Below are positions 1 through 5,819 of a DNA stretch of 5,819 bases, one piece after another (position 1 is the first letter of the stretch; every line of letters starts with the position of its first letter). The notes beneath the pieces are model-generated. The model searched no databases. It was not told the DNA's origin and worked only from the letters and a program-made list of their open reading frames with translations. The DNA comes from Gemmatimonas phototrophica (GTDB lineage: Bacteria; Gemmatimonadota; Gemmatimonadetes; Gemmatimonadales; Gemmatimonadaceae), in NCBI GenBank assembly GCA_945870175.1, contig CAMBRJ010000209.1:1-5819 (forward strand), written 5' to 3'. The translations under genes and the position numbers were made by a program.

Positions 1-2239
1 GTCGCTGCCGCTCGAGATCATGAACGTGCGCAACAGTGCCGACGAGATCGAGCTCGGCATCGCCCGCGATTCGCTGAATCGTCTCACGTCGATTCTGGCC
101 AAGAAGTACGGGCTCGATACCACCCAGCAGCAGACCGGCGTGTTCAGTCGTAAGCCACTGAGTCAGGCCTTCGTGGGTCGTGTGGATTGGCAGTTGGCGG
201 CCAACCATCGCCTGACGCTGCGCAATAACACCACACTGTTTACGGATCCTGAGGAAATCGGCCCTGACCAAACGCTGCATTTCGCCGAGAGCCGCGGCGG
301 GGCCGAGGTGAACAGCACCGGGACCTTCGCGTCGTTGCGCTCGACGTTCGGTGGTGGGGTGGTGAATGAGTTCAAGCTGCAGGCGCTGCAGTTCACCCGC
401 GAGCGTATTGCGCGCAATGAACTGCCGCGTGGATTCGTGCGCATTGCGTCGCGTCTGCCCGACAACTCCAGCCGGACCGTGAACGTGCAGTTCGGCGGCA
501 ATCGCTTGGCGCCGGAGAAGTACAAGGAACGGCAGTACCAGCTGGCCAACACGCTGTTCTGGAATCGCGGCAATCAGACGATCACGCTCGGTACCGACAA
601 CATCGTCACGCAGATCCAGCGCTATCTGCCGGTGGAACAGCGTGGCTTGTTCGAGTTCGACAATTTGGCGCAGCTCGATGCGATGACGGCGGCGCGCTAC
701 AGCCGTCAGGTCCCGCTGCGCGCGGGCGGCACGACGGCCGACTTCACGGTGGCCGATCTCTCCACGTTTGTGCAGTCGGAGTGGCAGCTCGGGCGAGGAC
801 TGACCGCATCGGCCGGCCTGCGCCTTGATGGCGTGCAGTTCCTGACGGGTGCGGCGTACAATCCGCTGGTCGATCAACGGCTCGGCGTACGGACCGATGA
901 GAAGCCCTCCAACTGGATCGTGTCGCCGCGCGCGCAGGCCGTGTGGGACGTGAATGGCGACGGAAAAAATGTGTTCCGGTTTGGTGGCGGACGGTTCAGC
1001 AGCCAGCCGCCCTACAACGTGCAGGTCAATCACATTTTGCAGAGCGGGTTGGAAGCGGTCGACATCATTCAAGTCGGCGCACAGGCGCCCCGGCCGGACT
1101 TCGTGAGCTACCGGAAGGATCTGTCGACGGTGCCGGGGATTCCGGCCGGCGTGAGTGCGTCGACTATCCCCGCGTATGTGAACTACTTCTCGGGCGACTT
1201 TCGCGTGCCCACCACGTGGAAGCTGAGCGGCGGATACGAGCGGCGCCTCGGGCGCTTGCAGCTGGGCGCCTTCGCCTATTGGGCGCGCACGCAAGACAAC
1301 TTCCAGTATTACGACCGCAACATGGTTGCCGATCCGTACTTCACGATTGAGGGTGGGCGGGGCGTGTTCGTGCCGGCCGCGAAGATCACCACGGCTGGCC
1401 GTACCAACAATGCGGACACGCGCATCTTCACCGACATCGGGCGCGTGCTCGAACTGGTGGGCCAGTCCACGCTGGAACAGCGCTCGCTGGTGCTGCAGGG
1501 CGCGTTCACGCTGCCACGCCAGTCGTCGGTCTCGCTGTCGTACACGCGCAACGATACCAAGGACAACTCCAGCTTCAACTGCTGCGTGGCGCTGACCTCC
1601 ACGTTCTCGCAGAACACCGGTGACCCGCGCCGCTTGCAGGACGCGTGGGGCGCGTCGGAAGATAGCTTCCGCGACAAGTTCGTAGCGGCGTTCCTGCTGC
1701 CGCGGGTGTGGGGCTTCCGCGTGACGGGTAGCTACATCGGCATCTCCGGTCGTCCGTACTCGCTGGTGGTAAATGGCGACATCAACGGCGACGGCACGGC
1801 GAACAACGATCTGGCGTTCATCTTCGATCCGAACGATCCCTCCACGCCGACCGACATGGCCGCTGGCATGCGCAAGGTGCTGGACAATCCGGCCAACCGC
1901 GCGCGCGATTATATCGCCGCCAACCTCGGCCGGATCGCACCGCGCAACGCGGCGTCGTCGCCGTTCCGTGGCCGTACCGATGTCCGCGTGTCGCGCGACT
2001 TTGGCACGGTTCGTGGACAGGCCGTCGAGGTCACCATCGATCTGTTCAACGTCGAGAACATGCTCAACCGGGCGTGGGGCGGTGAGTACAACCTCGGTGG
2101 ATCGCAGCAGCTGTACGCCGTGAGCGCCTTCAACCCGACCACACGCCGCTACACCTATCGCATCAACGAGAACGTGGGCACGGCGGTAAAGAGTGGCACG
2201 CCGTATCAGATCCAGCTCGGCGCCCGGTACCGGTTCTAA
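1..2239 (+). CDS. TonB-dependent outer-membrane receptor (Oar/carboxypeptidase-regulatory type), 5'-truncated by window edge
   Basis: The frame is open from base 2 with no stop upstream of the first ATG at base 20, so this is the C-terminal ~745 residues of a longer gene; that ATG lies inside the protein. Large receptors of this type (roughly 1000 residues) begin with a signal peptide, a carboxypeptidase-regulatory-like domain and a plug, all missing here. What remains looks like the outer-membrane beta-barrel: alternating amphipathic strands such as GRVDWQLAANHRLTLR (about bases 176-223), long Gly/Asn/Asp-rich loops, and a C-terminal strand ending GARYRF with terminal Phe, the usual signal for barrel insertion. 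Two loops carry DxNxDG motifs (947-964 and 1778-1795), and adjacent cysteines lie at 1580-1585. Family role: energised uptake of a bound substrate across the outer membrane. The substrate cannot be read from the sequence. The stop overlaps the start of the downstream phosphodiesterase, so the two are probably co-transcribed. The family is clear; the transport role is inferred. Confidence 0.88.
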   Translation, partial: SLPLEIMNVRNSADEIELGIARDSLNRLTSILAKKYGLDTTQQQTGVFSRKPLSQAFVGRVDWQLAANHRLTLRNNTTLFTDPEEIGPDQTLHFAESRGGAEVNSTGTFASLRSTFGGGVVNEFKLQALQFTRERIARNELPRGFVRIASRLPDNSSRTVNVQFGGNRLAPEKYKERQYQLANTLFWNRGNQTITLGTDNIVTQIQRYLPVEQRGLFEFDNLAQLDAMTAARYSRQVPLRAGGTTADFTVADLSTFVQSEWQLGRGLTASAGLRLDGVQFLTGAAYNPLVDQRLGVRTDEKPSNWIVSPRAQAVWDVNGDGKNVFRFGGGRFSSQPPYNVQVNHILQSGLEAVDIIQVGAQAPRPDFVSYRKDLSTVPGIPAGVSASTIPAYVNYFSGDFRVPTTWKLSGGYERRLGRLQLGAFAYWARTQDNFQYYDRNMVADPYFTIEGGRGVFVPAAKITTAGRTNNADTRIFTDIGRVLELVGQSTLEQRSLVLQGAFTLPRQSSVSLSYTRNDTKDNSSFNCCVALTSTFSQNTGDPRRLQDAWGASEDSFRDKFVAAFLLPRVWGFRVTGSYIGISGRPYSLVVNGDINGDGTANNDLAFIFDPNDPSTPTDMAAGMRKVLDNPANRARDYIAANLGRIAPRNAASSPFRGRTDVRVSRDFGTVRGQAVEVTIDLFNVENMLNRAWGGEYNLGGSQQLYAVSAFNPTTRRYTYRINENVGTAVKSGTPYQIQLGARYRF

Positions 2240-3777
2240 TGCCCACGCATCGCACGATTCTTTCCGGCCGCGCGTGGCGCGCGGCCGGGCTGTTGGCAGC
2301 GGCGCTGCTGGCGCTGCCGTGGCCGGCCTCGCCTGCGCGTGCCGGTGACGTCGCACAGCGCCCGCGCCGCCTCAAGGTGGTGCTGGTGGTGTTCGACGGG
2401 TTGCGTCCCGATCACATCACACCGGCGCGCATGCCGAACCTGGATGCGCTGGCCACCCGTGGCGTGCGTTCGTCGCAGCATCACTCGCTTTTTCCCACGG
2501 TCACCCGGGTGAACGCCAGTGCGCTCGCCACGGGCACCGGCCCGTCGGGACACGGCATCCTAGATAACAGCATTTATCTGCCGGACGTCGCTGATCGGGT
2601 GCTAAACACCGGCGATGCGCCCGACATGGTGCTGGCCGACAGTGTGCTTGGTGGGCGTTTGCTCACAGCGCCCACGATCGGCAACCGGTTGCGCGAGGCG
2701 GGCATGCGCATGATGGTGGCGAGCGCGGGGTCGTCGGGCTCGGCCTATCTGTTCGCTGGCGGCGCGGGCACGGCGGTGGTGAATGCCGATCTCGTGATGC
2801 CCGCCACGATGGCGCCAATGGTCCAGCGCGTGCTGGGCGTGCCGCCGGCCGATGCGTCTCCGAATCTTGGACGCAACGCGTGGGCAGTGGATGCGTTGCT
2901 GCGCGTGGGAGTGGATTCACTGGATGTGGATGTGGCGTACCTCTGGCTCTCCGATCCCGATCATACGGCGCATGGGGCGGGGCTGGGGAGCGTGATGGCC
3001 GACTCCTCAATCCGCGCCGCCGATCGCGAATTGCGACGTCTCCTCGATGGGCTGGCGGCCCGTGGTCTGGGGCAGTCGGTGAACGTCATGGTCGTGTCGG
3101 ACCATGGGTTCTCCACGCACGTGGGCGATGCCAAATCACTGCGCAAGCAACTGGGTGCCTTCGCCGACAGTGTGGTGATCGCCGGCAGCGCCATTCACGT
3201 GCGTCACGGTGGTAGTCTCACGCGCGACGCCGTGGTGCGCGCGCTGCAGCAGTGGCCGGAAGCCGGCGCCATCTTCACGGCGCCGCGTGCGGCCAGTGGC
3301 GCGGCCAACGGGCAGGGCAGTGTGAGCGGCACCATCTCCACCGCACAGATCGGATGGCAGCATGCCCGATCGGCCGACGTGCTCTTCTCGGCCGACTGGT
3401 CGCATGCGAGCAACGCCGCAGGACATCGCGGTGACACACGTCAATCCGGGGTGGCCGGACACGGCACGACGAGTCCGTACGACGTGACCGCAACCTTCGT
3501 GGCCAGCGGTCCGGCGTTTCGTGCCGGCGTGCAGGCCTCGTCCCCCAGCAGCAACGCCGATATCGTGCCAACGATTTTGCACCTGCTGGGGCGTCCGGCC
3601 ACCCCGGAGGGTGTAACCGGGCGTCCGCTGCTGGAACTGCTGCGCGGGGGCACCGCCACGCCGGTGTCGGTGGCGCGGGATAGCCTTGTGGCCGCGGCGG
3701 CGGGCTACCGGAACGTGGTGTACCGCACCCGGGTGCAGCAGACCTGGTACTTCGATTCGACGCGCACGACGCGCTAG
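2239..3777 (+). CDS. Secreted alkaline-phosphatase-superfamily phosphodiesterase (type I phosphodiesterase/nucleotide pyrophosphatase, NPP-like)
   Basis: Complete 512-residue protein. Residues 1-35 form a Sec signal peptide (Arg5/11/14, hydrophobic 17-27, likely cleavage after ARA at 35), so it acts in the periplasm or outside. The two-metal active site of the NPP family is complete and in order: Asp53 (VFDGLRPD), nucleophile Thr89 (FPTVTRVN), Asn110 (HGILDN), Asp241 and His245 (SDPDHTAH), Asp288 and His289 (VVSDHG), His408 (GHG). As I recall them, the spacings match characterised bacterial NPPs: 36 residues from Asp53 to Thr89, 21 to Asn110, 43 from His245 to Asp288. Expected chemistry is hydrolysis of phosphodiester or pyrophosphate bonds through a phospho-threonine intermediate; the natural substrate (nucleotide, lipid headgroup or other) is unknown. 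Thr89 is followed by Arg-Val-Asn rather than the Phe-Pro-Asn of classic NPPs. The ATG overlaps the receptor stop (TAATG) with no Shine-Dalgarno sequence, so reinitiation by terminating ribosomes is likely. The 3' end shares CTAG with the convergent peptidase. Confidence 0.9.
   Translation: MPTHRTILSGRAWRAAGLLAAALLALPWPASPARAGDVAQRPRRLKVVLVVFDGLRPDHITPARMPNLDALATRGVRSSQHHSLFPTVTRVNASALATGTGPSGHGILDNSIYLPDVADRVLNTGDAPDMVLADSVLGGRLLTAPTIGNRLREAGMRMMVASAGSSGSAYLFAGGAGTAVVNADLVMPATMAPMVQRVLGVPPADASPNLGRNAWAVDALLRVGVDSLDVDVAYLWLSDPDHTAHGAGLGSVMADSSIRAADRELRRLLDGLAARGLGQSVNVMVVSDHGFSTHVGDAKSLRKQLGAFADSVVIAGSAIHVRHGGSLTRDAVVRALQQWPEAGAIFTAPRAASGAANGQGSVSGTISTAQIGWQHARSADVLFSADWSHASNAAGHRGDTRQSGVAGHGTTSPYDVTATFVASGPAFRAGVQASSPSSNADIVPTILHLLGRPATPEGVTGRPLLELLRGGTATPVSVARDSLVAAAAGYRNVVYRTRVQQTWYFDSTRTTR
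2264..2288 (+). repeat. Perfect 11-bp G/C inverted repeat (hairpin) in the phosphodiesterase signal-peptide region
   Basis: The arms CCGGCCGCGCG (2264-2274) and CGCGCGGCCGG (2278-2288) are perfect reverse complements separated by TGG; in RNA a U-G wobble at 2263/2289 could add a pair. The stem starts 25 bases after the A of the coupled ATG and encodes the Gly-Arg-Ala-Trp-Arg-Ala-Ala-Gly part of the signal peptide. No T-run follows, so it is not a standard intrinsic terminator. It could stall ribosomes or RNA polymerase, protect or process the upstream receptor mRNA, or be an accident of Gly/Arg/Ala codons. The inverted repeat is certain; a function is inference. Confidence 0.6.
3725..3736. 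repeat. 12-bp perfect palindrome near the 3' end of the phosphodiesterase gene
   Basis: GCACCCGGGTGC reads identically on both strands. It lies within the last ~17 codons of the phosphodiesterase, 37 bases beyond the stop of the convergent M14 gene, where the minus-strand transcript would have to end. There is no loop and no U-tract on either strand, so a hairpin would be short. It may be coincidental in GC-rich DNA. Confidence 0.4.
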
Positions 3778-5534
3778 TTCACCGCGTTCATCGAACGCAG
3801 CACGGGGTAGTACGCCGGCGCCGGCGACTGGCCCAGCACGGCGTCCAGCAGGTTCCACCACATGAAGCCGTCGTCGGAGCGCGGATCCATCAGGATGAAC
3901 GCCAAGCGCGCCAACGGCTGATCCATGGCAATCACCAACGAACCGGCGGGCACGGTCTGCTCGGTGGCTTCCCATGCCCCGGTGAGCGTGCGCCCCTTAT
4001 GCGTGCCCTGATACTCGCGCGTTTCCACGGTGTTGGTGGCGATCTTGAAGCGATCCCCGCTGAACGGCTGTTCGGCGGTGGTCACGCGGTAGCGGATACC
4101 ATGCGCCTCGAGACGATCGATCACGGTGGCCATCATGCGCTGCGTGGGCGTGCCCTGTGCGCCGCCACGTCCGCCACCGAAGCCACCCGGCGCGGGTGCC
4201 GGTGTTGGCGCGGCGGCGGTGCTCATGGGCACCACCCACACCCGCGGCGCCAGCGTGGTTTCGGTGGGCTCGGCCGTGCCATAGAACGGCAGCATCTCGC
4301 TGGTCACGTTGGTGTTGCCCAATCCATCGGGGCGCAGGCGATACGGGCGGTCGGCCACGTAGGGATTACGCACGGAGATGGTGGGCGCGAACACGATCTT
4401 CTGTAGCGCCGGTGCTTTCACCAGCTGCTGCCGCACCGCCAGCTGCTGCCCGATGATCGACTCAGCGTTGGCCTTGGCCACCACCTCGCGCACGGTCTCG
4501 CCGTGTGTGGCCACGTAGCCCAGCGACTCCTCGAGGAACCAGTACGTTTCGACAATGCGCGTCTTGAACGACGCATACGAATACGTCTCGGTGAGCAGGC
4601 CGAGGATGTTGCGCACGCCGTAGTAGGTGGAGGTGTAGCGCGGCTTGGCCAACTCGGCGTCGGAGCGCCAGGCGCGCTGCTGGCCGGTGCCCGACACGCC
4701 GCCGTAGTAGAACCAGTCGGAGCCGTGCGTCGCCTTCACGGACTTCGTGATCTCGGGCAGCAACACGTCGCGCAACAGGCTCGTTTGCGCTTTCGAGTTG
4801 TTCGGATTGAGCGACGTTTCGTACGTCATGTTGAACCCGCTGGTGGAGCTGCCGTCGGTGGTGTGCAGATCCATCGCCACGTGCGGCTGATAGCGCGTGA
4901 GCAACCCCGCCATCGATCGCGCTTCGGCGGTTTCCATTTTTGTGCCGTCGCGATTGAGGTCGAGCCCCTGTGCGTTCTCGCGCGTGCCCATGCCGCCCAC
5001 GGGGCCCGCCTGCGAGCCGCGGTTGGACACCGACACGCGCTCGTTGCCGTCGGCGTTGTAGATCGGGTTGATGAGCAGCACGGTGGTTTTCAGCCACGCA
5101 TTGCGCTCACCCTTGGCGATCGAGCGCAGCAACCAGAGCAGCGCTTCCTTTCCTTCCACTTCGCCGGCGTGGATGTTGCCTTGGATGTACACGCGGGTCT
5201 TGTTCGTCGCGAGCACCTGCGCGGCGCTGGCGCCCGGCGCACCGATCACGGCCAACGGCAACGGGCGTCCTTCGGTGGTGTAGCCGTAGGTCGTGAGATG
5301 GATGTTCGGGTTCACCGCCGCCATCTGCTTCATGTACGCGATGACGTCGTCGTACCGACTGGTCTCGGCGTAGTCGGTGCGTTCAGGACGGGTGAGCCAC
5401 TGCGCCGAGCTGCTCGCGCGAGCGGTCTTGGCCGCTGGTGCCTGCGCCGAGAGTGCACCGCCGGCGAGCAACAGGGCGGTACTCGTGAGCACGTACACCG
5501 CGCGGGCGGCACGCGAAACGGACAACGGCTTCAT
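3774..5534 (-). CDS. Secreted M14-family zinc metallocarboxypeptidase-like protein
   Basis: Complete 586-residue protein. Residues 1-30/32 are a Sec signal peptide (Arg8/11, hydrophobic 13-28, ALSAQA cleavage region). The M14 peptidase domain spans roughly 55-345. Zinc ligands are His122 and Glu125 (GNIHAGEVEGKE) and His224 (MDLHTTDG); Asn194-Arg195 (LDLNRDG) match the substrate carboxylate-binding pair, and Glu316 (LLTETYSY) is the expected catalytic glutamate. The essential set is therefore present and an active exopeptidase is likely, trimming peptides or peptide-linked material outside the inner membrane. After residue ~345 comes an accessory region, a Pro/Ala/Gly-rich linker at about 439-462, and a compact C-terminal domain (465-586), making it longer than the peptidase domain alone. 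The ATG is supported by a Shine-Dalgarno sequence and overlaps the upstream glycosidase stop as ATGA, so the two genes form an operon. Its stop shares CTAG with the convergent phosphodiesterase. The family is clear; specificity is unknown. Confidence 0.9.
   Translation of the reverse strand: MKPLSVSRAARAVYVLTSTALLLAGGALSAQAPAAKTARASSSAQWLTRPERTDYAETSRYDDVIAYMKQMAAVNPNIHLTTYGYTTEGRPLPLAVIGAPGASAAQVLATNKTRVYIQGNIHAGEVEGKEALLWLLRSIAKGERNAWLKTTVLLINPIYNADGNERVSVSNRGSQAGPVGGMGTRENAQGLDLNRDGTKMETAEARSMAGLLTRYQPHVAMDLHTTDGSSTSGFNMTYETSLNPNNSKAQTSLLRDVLLPEITKSVKATHGSDWFYYGGVSGTGQQRAWRSDAELAKPRYTSTYYGVRNILGLLTETYSYASFKTRIVETYWFLEESLGYVATHGETVREVVAKANAESIIGQQLAVRQQLVKAPALQKIVFAPTISVRNPYVADRPYRLRPDGLGNTNVTSEMLPFYGTAEPTETTLAPRVWVVPMSTAAAPTPAPAPGGFGGGRGGAQGTPTQRMMATVIDRLEAHGIRYRVTTAEQPFSGDRFKIATNTVETREYQGTHKGRTLTGAWEATEQTVPAGSLVIAMDQPLARLAFILMDPRSDDGFMWWNLLDAVLGQSPAPAYYPVLRSMNAVN
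3784..3798 (+). other. Small hairpin just after the phosphodiesterase stop codon
   Basis: GCGTTC (3784-3789) and GAACGC (3793-3798) pair as a 6-bp stem around the loop ATC, starting 7 bases after the phosphodiesterase TAG. It lies inside the antisense end of the M14 gene. No T-run follows, so it is at most a weak 3'-end or stability structure for the plus-strand transcript. Confidence 0.3.
3813..3826. repeat. 14-bp perfect palindrome in the 3' end of the M14 gene
   Basis: CGCCGGCGCCGGCG is its own reverse complement. It lies 36 bases past the phosphodiesterase stop, within the M14 codons for the Ser-Pro-Ala-Pro-Ala stretch. Its centre is about 44 bp from the shared CTAG, mirroring the palindrome at 3725-3736 on the other side. 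A role in transcript ends or protein binding is possible but not shown. Confidence 0.4.
4421..4450 (-). repeat. Imperfect tandem repeat of six codons in the M14 gene
   Basis: CCAGCTGCTGCC occurs at 4421-4432 and again at 4439-4450, with a period of 18 bases. It encodes the repeated Gln-Gln-Leu in QQLAVRQQLVKA (residues 363-374), just after the peptidase domain. It keeps frame and probably reflects a small duplication or a short amphipathic helix; no function is evident. Confidence 0.45.
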
Positions 5535-5819
5535 CGGGAAACTCCGGAAGGGAGGGGGACTTCGTTGTGATCCTGAATCGTGCGCAGCTCGTGCAGTCGC
5601 GGCGTGGGGCCGCGGTGCGCGCGCAACATGACGGCGATGCTGGTCTTGCCCTTGGTGACGGCGAAGGGCACCAGGAGTTCGACCACGATCGGCGTCCCGG
5701 TCGTGACATCAACGCGCTTGGTGGCGATGACGCTGTCTTCGACGATCAGGTCGAAGCTGCCCGACGCACTGCCCACGAAGGTGCAGGCGATGGTGACCTC
5801 GGTGTCGTCGAACGTGGTT
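5531..5819 (-). CDS. C-terminal end of a probable GH127-like glycosidase (beta-L-arabinofuranosidase family), 5'-truncated by window edge
   Basis: The minus-strand frame is open to the window edge, giving the last ~95 residues of a longer protein; most of it lies beyond the window. The visible part is a beta-strand-rich domain: FDDTEVTIACTF, GSFDLIVEDSVIATKRV, then VELLVPFAVTKGKTSIAVML, and an ending TPRLHELRTIQDHNE. This pattern (a domain giving a name-like 'F-D-I-x-V-D-x-x-x-I-A-T' strand, a 'P-x-x-x-T-x-G-K' turn, then strands ending in a 'L-R-x-x' motif) resembles the C-terminal beta domain (DUF6805 type) of GH127-like beta-L-arabinofuranosidases. I recognised it by memory; no catalytic residue is visible. 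It could be the same beta domain on another glycosidase or an unrelated secreted protein. A GTG at 5776 is in frame but is internal, since the domain continues upstream of it. The TGA overlaps the M14 ATG as ATGA, so the two genes are translationally linked. Confidence 0.5.
   Translation of the reverse strand, partial: TTFDDTEVTIACTFVGSASGSFDLIVEDSVIATKRVDVTTGTPIVVELLVPFAVTKGKTSIAVMLRAHRGPTPRLHELRTIQDHNEVPLPSGVSR
5542..5546 (-). promoter_or_regulatory. Shine-Dalgarno sequence of the M14 gene
   Basis: CGGAG on the minus strand lies 7 bases upstream of the ATG at 5534, inside the last codons of the upstream gene. It supports this start and suggests the peptidase can be initiated directly as well as by coupling through the ATGA overlap. 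The phosphodiesterase start at 2239 has no comparable site. Confidence 0.7.

Noticed and set aside
20..22. ATG at base 20 as the receptor start
   Set aside because: The frame is open to the window edge, no signal peptide follows, and the protein begins in mid-barrel, so this Met is internal.
947..964. Dockerin or EF-hand domain in the receptor
   Set aside because: Only a single short DxNxDG loop is present, without the paired helices or the duplicated segment those domains need.
943..2123. Several 80-135-codon frames inside the receptor gene on both strands
   Set aside because: All are Arg/Ser/Ala-rich shadows of the receptor coding frame, with no motifs.
2873..2899. 7-bp inverted repeat GCAACGC/GCGTTGC with a 13-base loop
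   Set aside because: Stems of this length with long loops are expected by chance in GC-rich coding DNA, and nothing in the position suggests a role.
3264..3285. 7-bp inverted repeat CGGCGCC/GGCGCCG with an 8-base loop
   Set aside because: It lies mid-gene in the phosphodiesterase, and its length and composition are compatible with chance.
3784..3826. Intrinsic terminator after the phosphodiesterase
   Set aside because: A 6-bp hairpin and a palindrome are present but no T-run follows either, and the region encodes the end of M14. They are listed only as structures.
3136..3975. 279-codon open frame on the minus strand across the phosphodiesterase/M14 junction
   Set aside because: It overlaps the end of the phosphodiesterase and the end of M14 in another frame, has low-complexity Arg/Gly/His composition, and shows no domain or signal peptide.
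4503..5570. 355-codon open frame on the plus strand opposite the M14 gene
   Set aside because: It is antisense to a gene with complete catalytic motifs and a signal peptide. Its product is rich in Arg, His, Val and Ala with no recognisable domain, as expected for a shadow frame in GC-rich DNA.
5774..5776. GTG as start of an 81-residue small protein upstream of M14
   Set aside because: The same frame continues to the window edge with domain-like sequence (FDDTEVTIACTF), so it is the tail of a longer protein.

Overview
This is a GC-rich window that is coding from end to end. It carries four genes in two convergent pairs. No RNA genes, mobile elements, CRISPR arrays or free-standing intergenic regions are visible. 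The gene types (an Oar/carboxypeptidase-regulatory type TonB-dependent receptor, a secreted NPP-type phosphodiesterase, a secreted M14 zinc peptidase and a probable GH127-type glycosidase end) and the high GC suggest a Gram-negative, outer-membrane-bearing soil or freshwater bacterium. My best guess is Gemmatimonadota, judged from protein style only, with no marker gene to confirm it.

Plus-strand pair. Positions 1-2239 hold the C-terminal ~745 residues of an outer-membrane TonB-dependent receptor whose start and plug lie upstream of the window. Its TAA overlaps by one base (TAATG) the ATG of a complete secreted alkaline-phosphatase-superfamily phosphodiesterase (2239-3777) with an intact two-metal site. 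No Shine-Dalgarno sequence precedes that ATG, so translation is probably coupled to the receptor. An 11-bp all-G/C perfect hairpin lies just inside the phosphodiesterase gene (2264-2288) and is the most striking non-coding signal in the window.

Minus-strand pair. Positions 5531-5819 hold the last ~95 residues of a protein resembling the C-terminal beta domain of GH127-like beta-L-arabinofuranosidases. Its TGA overlaps by four bases (ATGA) the ATG of a complete secreted M14 metallocarboxypeptidase-like protein (3774-5534), which has a good Shine-Dalgarno sequence.

The two pairs collide tail to tail. The stop codons of the phosphodiesterase and the peptidase share a single CTAG tetranucleotide (3774-3777), so each transcript must end inside the opposite gene. 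Two perfect palindromes sit about 45 bp either side of this junction, and a small hairpin lies just after the phosphodiesterase stop.

Taken together, the window looks like an envelope nutrient-acquisition locus: an importer plus exported hydrolases for phosphodiesters, peptides and probably glycans. Joint action on one substrate such as a glycoprotein is an inference. I see no defence or other exotic system.
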